Below the pieces are notes generated by a model that was given only the letters and a program-made list of their open reading frames with translations, was not told the origin of the DNA and searched no databases. Shown here one piece after another: positions 1 to 9,758 of a stretch of 64,000 nucleotides of DNA. The stretch is from Steinernema hermaphroditum (Eukaryota; Nematoda; Chromadorea; Rhabditida; Steinernematidae). Position 1 is the first letter of the stretch. Each line of letters begins with the position of its first letter. The stretch spans positions 10,168,001 to 10,232,000 of the forward strand of contig CM059625.1 of assembly GCA_030435675.1 (NCBI GenBank), in the 5' to 3' direction. A program made the translations under genes and the position numbers.

Positions 1-958
1 ACACATTTCAGAGCGAATCAGCTGTTCTGATGACAACAGAAAAAATCTTGTCTCTCTTATAGTGAAATACTACAAGTTTTACCGCCCAAAGGGAAGGCGT
101 TGTGAGACGCGACCGCCAGCGCTGAGATCTATTCCCACTGTGACGAATTTGCTCAATTCGTTTAAACCGCAAAGACCATGTTGCTTTCTACTCACCGACA
201 TTGAGCTATTAAATACATTTCATATTGCTCTTCCATAAGGTAAAACATTCAGGGAATATTGTACACATTATCAGTTACTCAAAACTGACTGAACCAAAGT
301 TATGCTAGTTTTGTTATGTCATTATCGCATCGATCCGTGCGATTTCAATAACAATAAAAGCACACACATTTTCATAGCGATTCGTATAGCCAAATTTCAT
401 GATAAGTCATCGACTGTGATACGATATACACTTTTAAAAGTGAGAAAGCAGATGCTCACCACAAGACAATTTTGTTACTCTTATCGATATTTAAGGAAAC
501 GAATTGACAAAACGATCTTAGACTATGGGTCTGATCTCATATTGAGTATTTAGGGAGAGGGACGATTATCAACAACAAACAGCCAGCAGAAAGGTCATCC
601 GCAGTCAAGGGACACTACAGTGCTATCCACTGTTCTCTTCAGTTATCATGTGTTTTCTTGCTCGTTATCGCTTCTTTGTACGCCTTCACAGTTCACACGC
701 TCTCTAGCTGGGCTGCTAAATGCAGACTAAGCGTAGTGCTTATTGACAGCTCCCTACACTCAAACAGAGACGCCAAGGAAAGTCGGATAGAAATTTATTC
801 CTTACAGTGCTGTATTAAAAGAATTAAGCGAATCACAGAGTAAGCGATCATTCGTGCACAGATCAATGAACTGTTGTTTCGAGATTTTTGAGGACATGGG
901 TTTATTGAGCTTCTGAAAAAGAGTTGTTTTCGGATGCTTTCTGGAAAACGTTACAAAC
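1..958. other. Left edge, no gene resolved
   Basis: The KChIP-like gene that follows should continue leftward here with an exon carrying its fourth EF hand. I searched the minus strand for a D-x-D-x-D-G loop and found none, so the last exon is either beyond the window or too diverged to see. Short open frames at 302-553 and 658-843 have no recognisable content. Confidence 0.4.
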
Positions 959-1922
959 CTTGAACACAGAGACCACGTGCTCGATGACAGTATTCCGATT
1001 GAACGGCGGTTCGGCGTTTTTGCCGATCAGTTCGTAGATCGAATTGATCACCAGCATCAGCTCACTTTGCCCAATGCATCCTTGCCGATTAATATCGTAG
1101 AGATCGAAGACCCAGCCGAATTTTTCCCTTTCGGTTCCTCGAGAGATTATGGACAATCCGACCACGAACTCCTAAATAATGTAGTTATATGGATGACTGT
1201 AATTATACGTTTGTTTTCAAGTAATTCATGACTCTCTGTATAGCATTGCCATGTGATGCTGGACCACTGGAAGCACATTCTCAATCGACTAAATTGCTAT
1301 AGCAGTTAAGGGGTTGCTCAAAATTGGATATGAGCACTTTAACGAGGTAGCGTTTTTACTGCTGCACTCATTTTTATTTTATGTGCTACTCCGAGAGAAC
1401 TCTTTATGTCCAATCAAATGGCTTCTTAATTCACCCGATCTTACAGACAAGTGCTTCGGAAATTGCGCGCGAGAGAATAAACTAAACATATCAATAACAT
1501 TAATCTAATGATCCTACCTCAAAACTAATCACTTCGTCTCGGTCCTTGTCAAACGTGTTGAAGACGTACGACGCGTAACGCTTTGCGTTACCGGAAGGGA
1601 AAAACTGCGCGAAAATTTCTTGGAACTGTTGAAGCATTACAGTGCCTGTGGGACAACCCTGCAAGACACGTTCATGTTGATAGCACAATACGCCTTACCT
1701 GTTTGAAAGCTCTGTACATGACTTGCACTTCTCTTCGTGTGAACTTGGTCAGCTTGCATATCTCATCGATGCTTTGTGGCCGGTAGTGAGGGGTTGGCGG
1801 AGTCTCGTCGAAAACATCGTCTTTACCGTTATTTGCTCATAAAAATGACCAATTCAATAGTTACCATTAAGGAATAGTAGAGGTGGATTGTTGTACGGAT
1901 CCTCGTTGATAGGAATCGCCAT
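959..1922 (-). CDS. KChIP-like neuronal calcium sensor (EF-hand), 3' end missing
   Basis: Neuronal calcium sensor family, closest in pattern to Kv-channel-interacting proteins, which bind the cytoplasmic N-terminus of Kv4 channels and tune their gating and trafficking. Exons: 1922-1865, 1820-1699, 1658-1518, 1168-959. Phases agree across all three introns, giving 177 codons. Features in order: a short N-terminus, then RPQSIDEICKLTKFTRRE, typical of the start of the NCS core; an EF1-like segment with a Cys-Pro pair followed by FAQFFPSGNAKRYA; EF2 with loop DKDRDEVISFE, where the usual Gly at loop position 6 is Glu; the LSIISRGT linker; EF3 with loop DINRQGCIGQSE. The reading stops at a GT donor after VFK, exactly where EF4 should begin, so the gene is incomplete. 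The start Met at 1922 is the first in frame; KChIP N-termini vary, so another first exon is possible. A frequenin-like NCS protein is the alternative. Confidence 0.75.
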
Positions 1923-4440
1923 TTACTTGCTTACTATCAGCACGATCCCATAACCTGCTCCAATTCAAACGAACAGTAAAAGTGCAGAAGAAGAAGTCGA
2001 GCACGAGCATAGCGCGCTTGGCAATCATGTTCCACGCAGGCATTCAGTTTTTCGCGGTACTCGTTCATTCCGGAAAACTCATATGCGTACTCGGGCGCAT
2101 TATAATCGACAATAATTCGCTAATCCGGAAATGATATTCAAGTTTAATTTGTGGTCGTACGAATGATCGTTGAATATCCGACATTAGGTTTCCAGGCCAA
2201 GTTTCCGTACAAAAGGCAACGTTTCAAATGGCAGAGGAAGCGATATAGCAAAAAATGAGGAGCGCCCCCAACAAACCAGTGCATGACGCTTTGAGTTGTG
2301 ATGTATAGAATCAGGTGACGTCAACAGGGACATACAGATAAACCCTTCACTCTCATCTCTAACAAAAGGTGGCAAGCGAGCCCCATCGATAAGGGGTGCT
2401 CAGCCGGATATTACAAGCAGACACATCGAAGTGGGGGAGTTTTCAAACTTTCACGCGATAATGTCGGCCAAACATAAAGAGAACACTATCAAGCGGAGGA
2501 CCAACTGTTACAAATGCTCGCAGGAAATCACATATCAGATCAGTGACTAACAGCGAAAGAGATAGAGCGCTCGATCGAATTGCAGTGGTTTCAGATGTTT
2601 TTGGCCCTCGACCAATCCGCGGCATTAATGAGCCTTCTGCGTAATTTATGCTTTTCTTCTCCGTTGCGCCAACAATTGCCCCGCCGGTGTCATTAATGGA
2701 AATACGTAATCTCGTTAACCTATGTTGAAAATAACCATTTTCCTCGTATCGAGAGCCGCGCCGAGGAGTCGCGATTCCTTCAAACTCTCGAGTGAAAACA
2801 GTGCGCTTACAAACAACGACAAAAACACGCGAAAATTGTGAACAAACGGTTGTAAACTCGAACAAATGTAAACTAATCGGAAATGCATGGATGTGTGCGC
2901 GATGAGTTGCTTGGGTTCGCGGGTTTCCTACAAGGCAAATGTCATCAGTGCGAGGGTCCTGTTTTGAATCGTCGCTCCAGATATCTCTTTCAAATAATAG
3001 GCCCGCATGCATGAGCAGACATTGCACTAAGCAGACGATTTGACCGCCCTCTACAAATTGTGTAAAGTGTCTCTTGCCCCATCAAGAGATGTACACTCGA
3101 ATTAAGTTGTCCCTATTCCGCCATCTTTTCTTTAATTATGGCTTTGGGACAACATTGGCGACGACTGCTTCTACCACTAGGCTGCCGCCGGGCGTCAACA
3201 TGCCGTTTCCTCTAATCTTGGTTGGATAACATTTGACTCTTCGAATTATTTATACCCGCAAAGCAGTGTTTGCGCTTTCCCTGCATCGAGAAATCGGATG
3301 AAAGGACGAGCAGGACATCTTACCTATGCGAGCGAGATGATGTCAGACCTCTGTTTGCGATCTCCATTAGCCTCCGCAAATTGATTGAGCTGCGCAGAAA
3401 AATGATTGTGCAAAAAAAACAAGATCTGTAGAAATATATGTATATTTTTTGGGCTAGTAGTTACCTCGGTGGACGCCTGCGCCAGTGCATTCCCTTTGTC
3501 AGCAGGGACATGACGCCCCTTTTTCAGGTCTATTTGACCATTTCCCCTTCCTCGAATTGTGCTAGAACGCAGAAAAAAACGAAATAATGGGTTTACGACA
3601 AATTAATTAAGGACTGCAGTATGGAGTTGTAGACACTGGGCGACTTCTGCCCGCGGGGTTTTTAGACGATTACAACTGAATGACGTCCTTCAACATTAGC
3701 ATTTGTCTGAAATGACGAACATTGGCAATGCACATTAAAGCGGAATGTCGTGTCCTATCTCGTGAGCACTTTCGAAACATGGATATTCGACATAATTTAT
3801 CTCGAGAAACATGCAAAATTGAATCATATACGGCACTACGAATGTTCGATGACGACGTCGTTTGGTGCAGACATTTGCAATCGTCCACTTTGCATCTTGC
3901 AGGATACTTGATCGAATCAAACAGGGCAAACCATTTGGACTGTTTCCTCAAAGAATGAATTGAACATAACAAGACTACTTTGATACACGTGATCATGAAC
4001 TGTTAATGATTGTATGCTCGCGATTCTGTTAACTGAATACACGATAATGCGGGCTCGCAGAAAGTGAATGCATAGTTTGTTGCTGGGGCCGATTTTGTTT
4101 AGTCAAGCGAATTTGTGACATATTTGAAACTAGCCGGAAACTATGTAAGGGACGAAGGACTATAGCTAAGGACTATAGCAAGTAATCTGCAGTTTTGAAG
4201 ATGTTTCCCTAGACTTTAAATTTGGGAGTACGCTTCCCTTTACCTCCGTTTGCTGTTGGCACATTCGTTGGTCGGTGATTTTCAGCCGTGAACAATGTTT
4301 GAAGTAACTTTTCTTCGCAGAAAATGTGTTGAAATTGTTGAATGTTCTTTTCACACAGAGTCGCTACTCCATCCGAAATACAATATCGACACATAATATG
4401 CTAAACGGTTCACCCCTCAGAGACTACAATACGAGTTTAA
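1923..4440. other. Gene-free stretch upstream of the KChIP-like gene
   Basis: No exon chain or recognisable protein was found on either strand. The longest open frame (2443-3027, minus) lacks splice context and any family signature and looks like chance. The stretch may hold the promoter and 5' exons of the KChIP-like gene. Confidence 0.4.
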
Positions 4441-4826
4441 CTAGTTTACTCTTTCGAGTAAACCCACCCAAGTAGTCCCATCACAGTTGAAAACAAAACG
4501 TACGAGGATAGGAATGGAGCTGGGTGAGAAGTCATGCTGAAAATGGCCGACGCTGTAAGGATATCGCCATCGGCGAAGACGCAACTTCCGCATTAAGAAT
4601 CCATCTCTTCGAAGCAGATGCGAGCTCCGAAGTCGCTTCTGTTCCCAATAAGCCACAGTTTTCGAAGTTTCAATGATTCGCACATGCCCCATGAAGCGCG
4701 CCGCCATAGACCGACCCAACATCGATGCCACACCAGGAATGAAGCCAGCTATAAGTGATATCTTCCGTTTGTCTACTATTCGGAGCAAAGCATAATTTAA
4801 TGCCTTTGATTCATGAAATAAAGTCG
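4441..4826 (-). repeat. Dispersed repeat family, inverted copy C
   Basis: On the minus strand this segment matches the copies at 4870-5312 and 44631-45056 in the same order of landmarks: a T-rich start with the word for 'gaatcaaagg', 'agacaaacggaagat', 'ggcttcattcctgg', 'ggggcat', 'gtcggcc' and 'gatgggactac'. It is the most diverged of the three. It sits head-to-head with copy A, so the pair forms a large imperfect palindrome centred near 4850. An open frame of 160 codons crosses it, but the frame is not conserved in the other copies, so I treat it as non-coding. Confidence 0.65.
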
Positions 4827-4869
4827 TAATTTTTCGAACCAATTCCAATAGATTTACTATGGCACACGA

Positions 4870-5312
4870 TTTTATTTCGTGAATTAAAGGCATTGCGCCT
4901 TGCACGACACCGAAAATAGACAACAGACGATATCACTTGTAGGCGGCTTCATTCCTGGCGTGGCTGTTGATGTCGAACCGGTGGGTGGCGGAGCGCGTCA
5001 TGGGGCTTCTGGGAATCGGCAAATCTTCGGATATGGCAGCGGAACATCGTTTGCGGCACAGCGCACGATTCTGAGCCTAAATCTGATGGTTCGTGGTCCG
5101 GGAGTTGCGTCTTCGATGGTGGTGGCGTCCTCAGAGCGTCGGCGACCTTCGGGATGACATCTCACGTGGCCGGATTCCTGGCGTCGGACATCTTGTTGTC
5201 AATGGTGGTGGGACTACAGCTTTCGGGTGTCCCAATTCCCTCTGGAAGCCGGAAGAATCACAACTGCCACAGGGTCTGCCATCTGACCAACCAGACGCTC
5301 GGAGAACAAATG
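4870..5312 (+). repeat. Dispersed repeat family, copy A
   Basis: Strongly similar to 44631-45056, with the shared words 'gacaccgaaaatagacaa', 'gatgtcgaaccggt', 'tctgggaatcggcaaatctt', 'gtccgggagttgcgtc', 'gcgacctTcgggatgacat' (upper case marks wording, not bases) and 'gtgtcccaattccctctgga'. Both copies end just after 'ctgaccaaccagac'. Small indels between copies change the reading frame, which argues against a shared protein. No target-site duplication or transposase was seen, so the class is unknown; a non-autonomous mobile element or LINE/SINE tail is possible. Confidence 0.75.
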
Positions 5313-6695
5313 GCACAACTGGAGGCTTTCCCCTTCCCTCGGCTCTGGGCACGATATTCGAGTAGAAAGTAGCGATCCCATCATTGTGCTTCAAAACGGC
5401 GAAGAGGATGGTTCAAGTGGAGCGCAGCGAAGGGTCATCTTTCTTTGGACTAGCAGCGTAGGAACGTCGGCGTTGGTACGAATGTTCCCCAGCTTTAGTG
5501 TTTAGCGCAGTGAAGTCGCGTGGAAGAAGGAGTTTCTTGGCCAGCTGGATGGTACTATGTCAATCCCGGTGTTCTACGCCTACTGGGAGCCGGGTTATCC
5601 ATTGTGCCAGCAACACCGGCAAGAGCGACCGATCACTCAACTCATTTCTGAGAGAGCGAAATGACGACCGGACTTATCGTTGCCTAACGTTAATTAATGT
5701 ATCAATGCCTACCTAAGTGCTAAACTTCGGCTCGATCTGAGGCAGACACTTCGGAAGGTTTCCTTGTTAGAAACATTACAGAAAAGGTCGTAATTAGCAG
5801 TTTCTCAGAGGCGAGTTTTTTTAGGGAAACTGCCATAATTAACGCAATAGAAAGCGAAACGTATTGCGATAGCACCGCGCAGGTAAGCAAGACCCAACGA
5901 TATTCATGGTTGAAAGCAGTCACCATCCTCCGCAGAATTAGTACCACATGTAATGTTCATAACACTGCACTTCGCAATGTCTATGCGGCAGCTTGTACGC
6001 CATGCGATATGAATGATTTAAAAATTACATTTGACACAAGGATGAGAGATGACCATGCTCGAGGCGCGAGAATGAGTGACGAACACAACCCGCACAGCGG
6101 TTTTGTGTCCAGACAAGACAATGTAAGAATAGGCACCAATCGAAAAAAAAAACGCTCATTTGGAATGTTTCAATTCCATATATGGTGTAATGTAGTGGGC
6201 CCCTTTAACAGGCATGCCTAGATATTTAGAATCCTCTAGGGTTCAAATTTTAAAGCATATGATTCGTGCTGATATAAAATTCGTGAATTGTTGCGAAAAG
6301 GATTGTGTGTTCTTTTTTTCGCGGACCTGGCGTGTAATCACAACGAAATACGCATGTATATTGAAGCGAATTTAATTTGCTGTTATCAGAAATTGCGGAA
6401 ATAACTTGATTTAATGCCTGACTACTCTTGTTTTCGGTCGTATTGAGCTCGATACGAGTAATTCCGCATGCTAATGTGCCTGGCCTTCATTCGTGACTCT
6501 TAAGAAAGCCAGTCGGTGACGCTATGAGAAACTTTTATCAGCTTTCATAAAGCGTCCGATATGTGACCTGATGTCTGAGTGCGCTGCTGTTTTCGAGGTC
6601 GCCGAAAACGATGCTGAAATCGGTTTCTCGAAACACCAAGTGCCCTCCAAGAAATGACAAGAAATTGTCCAAAAACGCCGTACGAAATTTCTTCT
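5313..6695. other. Intergenic, no feature seen
   Basis: AT-rich non-coding sequence with only short open frames and no splice-linked coding signal. Confidence 0.4.
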
Positions 6696-6905
6696 TTAGC
6701 GCTGAGCAGTGTTCACTTTCAATTCCGCCAAATCTTTCCTACCCTTGCTTCTAAGATCGAACACGCCGACTGATGAACTCAGTTTCCGGGAAAACTCATA
6801 ATCTATTTTATTCTTTTCAATTAAAATCCCCAAGTACTTAGTTGTCTCGATCTGCTGCCTGGTGCTATTACAGAAAATATCAGAAGCAGATAATGAAAGC
6901 AACAA
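6696..6905 (-). pseudogene. Reverse-transcriptase (LINE-like) remnant
   Basis: The minus-strand frame contains TTKYLGILIEKNKIDYEF followed by RKLSSSVGVFDLRSKG. This is the pattern seen at the C-terminal side of non-LTR reverse transcriptases (K-Y-L-G-I-x-I, then a K-x-x-x-x-G-x-L-x-x-L-R stretch). Only about 65 codons survive and no other part of the element was found nearby, so it is a dead fragment. Part of it recurs in inverted orientation at 7131-7203. The match is by motif only. Confidence 0.5.
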
Positions 6906-7203
6906 TTAGCAGCGATTGCGCATAACTTTGCGCAAAAGCTTCTAGCGCGAATAGAATGAATGGGTCCAGATTCGCTTTTATTTGTTAAGTGCAGGGAACT
7001 CGAAGTAAATAACTAAAAAACTCTAACGGTAACGGTAACGTCGCTGCAGGCACGTCGGACCGGTGGATCGACGATTTATTTTTCCGGACTAGTATAGTCC
7101 ATACTGCACGACGAGATCTATTTCATGAAGACTATGAGCTTTTTCCGGAAACTGGGTTCAGCATTCGGCGTGTTCGACCTCAGAAACAAAGGTAGCCGCT
7201 TTT
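6731..7203. repeat. Inverted repeat around the RT remnant
   Basis: The reverse complement of about 6731-6803 aligns with 7131-7203 over some 70 bp with scattered mismatches (shared words include 'ccggaaact', 'ttcggcgtgttcga' and 'aaaggtag'-like ends). The spacer is about 330 bp. The right arm carries part of the RT-like coding segment in opposite orientation. Confidence 0.65.
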
Positions 7204-7425
7204 TTATCCTTCTAAATTTGGAACCCTAGGTTGACCAGAAATCTTTCAAGGTTCCTATACGACGGGAAATATGGTCTTTTAGAGTTTTTGTAAACGTTGT
7301 CCCGTTGTTCAGTATACCAAAGCCGATCATAGTGTCTTCTGGCATTAAAACGGATCCCTGAACCCTGAATGGAATTCTCGTTCAACTAAGGTTCTAACTT
7401 TAGAAGGATAAAAAAAAGCGTCTCG
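7195..7425. repeat. Second inverted repeat, abutting the first
   Basis: The segment at about 7195-7245 ('ttttttatccttctaaa' then 'aaccctaggttga') matches the reverse complement of 7378-7425 ('ttagaaggataaaaaa'). Arms are about 45 bp with an interior of about 130 bp. With the preceding inverted repeat it makes a nested foldback region. Confidence 0.6.
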
Positions 7426-7429
7426 GAAG

Positions 7430-8519
7430 AATTGTTTTTTTTTTTGGCAAGATACGTCTGGAATTTCAAATTGTTTTCGTTCATGGCCTGGTCCCATTGA
7501 GAGACAAATAGGAATTGAATAAGGTGTGAGCGACCGTGTTGTGCAGAAATTGTAGATCTGCACAATGGATTAACTTAGAAACATGCATTTTGGGCTCTTT
7601 TAATGCGAGATATCTCAGCTGACCACGATGGCTGAGCGAATGTAGAGAAGTTATCCAAAAGTAGTCCACATATCAAAGCGAATGTGGAGTAAGTAGCACT
7701 GCGACATGAAGTATCTCTTTACCAGTGGACTTTATGATGACAATTTAAGAAGGTGCTTTTACACTTTCTGCTCCATACCTTTTCAAAAAATTGTTATTGT
7801 TGTCATTTCAATTAAACTAGACGATAGGGAGAGCTATGCGTCTTGTCAGTGTGTATTAACAGTCATATTCAGAACTTATTTCCGCAAGATGGGCAACGTG
7901 CAGCTATCTGTCGAGGGCCTCGATATTATTTTGTTGACAACTGAAAGCTGAAAACGGTTAGAATAATCGCATTTGGCAACCGCAAATTTGCTTTCGTCGC
8001 CTGGTCAACAATTCATTCTTAAAATACGTCGCCCTCTAGTAGTTGCCACTTTCATAAACGCGTATTGATTATGTGTGCTCATTTCCTGCGGTCTTGAGTA
8101 ATAGAAAACGAGAGCTTCTTATCTACAGACAGAATGCCAACGATCACTATTCAAGAGAACGGAATTCCATTGAACTCACAGTACTTCAACTCTTCGGTAG
8201 GTTGTGCTCGTTTCTTTCTGTGGGCGGCTCTGTTGGTTATAAGCATGATGTAGGGCATTCTCCTTTAAGACTTTGCAAAAAGTACCACGCTAATCGTACT
8301 TCCATCACTCTTGCCGCGCCCCCCTTTGTTGGTCGCCGGAGATTGCTCTTATTCAAAGTGCTATGGCTTTTACACAAATAATCAGTGAGCTTACTGAGCT
8401 CGGCATTTCAATAACTTACCTTCCTTTGCGTAACCAACGGTGGCGATATTCTGGCACCCATTAGTATTCTTAGTATTAGCTATTCATTCGACGTAAGTTA
8501 AATCTTCGTTTCGGTACAG
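7430..8519. other. Intergenic, upstream of the four-TM orphan
   Basis: Nothing recognisable. The first coding exon of the next gene probably lies here, but no candidate ATG-donor segment joined in phase. Confidence 0.35.
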
Positions 8520-9758
8520 ACAGTCCCTGCGTCGGCACGTGGATCGCACGACTTACCGCACAGCTACGCAGGCGGTCTGCTCAAGCAAAACGGTTGGCCC
8601 AGTCGGGAAGAATTCGAACGGAATCTTCGCAAAGTGCTTCTCATCGCCCCCTTCACGCGCCATCGATGTTGCCTTGGGTGCATAGCCCTGGATGACGCCG
8701 TTCTTCTAATATGCGTCTTCCAATTGATTCAATTAGGTATTCGGCTTTCAGTCTTGAGAGATAAATGACGTTTGTTTTTAGCCATTGTCTCACTGCTTGG
8801 GGCCCAACTTGCCGTAAGCAATGGGTACCTTTTCTACACAACGGCTCTTGAAGGCCGTGGTTCCCAGATCGCTTACACTACCGCCGTATTCGTTCTCATT
8901 TCTGTTTTTGTCGTCTGTGTCACGCTTTATGCATGGGCCAACCACAAGCCTCGGCTCTATTTTTTTCATATCGTTTGGCAAGTAAGTGAACATACTTTCA
9001 AAAGTGCACTGTCGCAGAAATTGAGAAAACTTTCGACTGCGATGTAGGGCCGTTCTAAACTATTTCGTATCTCAAAACGGACAATAGATCAACAGCCCAG
9101 CTAAACTCCAAATCCAAATTGCCCATAAAAACGATTGTGAAGGGCAAATTTAATCCAGACAAACCTCAGGAAACGCACTCTCTTCCGAATCAATACAGCA
9201 CGTTTCTTCTACTAAGGGCACGTTTTTTCCTGCTCACCAATAGCCTCTTAGCAGTCAAGGAAGTAACAGAAAGTCAATGGATTAAAATGACTTTGGAAAG
9301 AAGAAATAACAATGCACTTCTGCAAATCCAGGAGCTTTTCCATAAGCCAGAAATCTTCAAAATGTTGCATAATTGAAAACGTTTTTATTTGCAGATCGTC
9401 ATTGTCTGCGTTATTGTTGGTACCATCAAAATAGTCTTCACGCACATTAAAAGTTCTTCTTCGAGTGTTCCTGAGGAGTTCCAGATTGTGTGGCCATCTG
9501 CCTTTGTCATCATCTTCTTCTTCTCCATCGCTGCGCTCATTCAAATTTGGTGGTAACCAAACATGACGCTAGCTATGGTGAATTATGTATTTCAGGGTGG
9601 CTGTGATGGTGGATGCCTATTTCAACCAGTACACCAAAACGGAACATCTCGGGCGAACTATTGCCATCGTCGTTCCAGGTCTCCTGCGCTACCCAAGAGC
9701 GAGTCACCAATTTGCAGATGAAGTGCCAGTGGAAGTACCTATGAGCTATGCGATCTAA
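8520..9758 (+). CDS. Four-transmembrane protein, LAPTM/DUF4728-like layout
   Basis: Function unknown. Exons: 8520-8736, 8782-8981, 9395-9552, 9596-9758; all junctions agree in phase (1, 0, 2) and the last exon ends at TAA. The N-terminal side is cytoplasmic-looking, with a basic and Cys-rich entry RHRCCLGC just before TM1 (LLICVFQLIQL...). TM2 lies at about VFVLISVFVVCVTLYAW, TM3 at IVIVCVIVGTIKIVF, TM4 at FVIIFFFSIAALIQIW. The tail has two proline- and valine-rich patches (PVEVPMSYAI). A Cys-Cys-x-Gly-Cys entry followed by four helices resembles small lysosomal or MARVEL-like tetraspan proteins, but this rests on layout alone. The initiating exon was not found, so the model is 5'-partial. 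In the third exon a donor at 9550 is an alternative to the one used. Confidence 0.65.

Noticed and set aside
902..958. Continuation of the KChIP-like exon to the TAA at 902
   Set aside because: It departs from the EF4 sequence after VFK, where a GT donor is present.
2443..3027. 194-codon minus-strand open frame
   Set aside because: No domain, no signal peptide, no in-phase splice partners; composition looks random.
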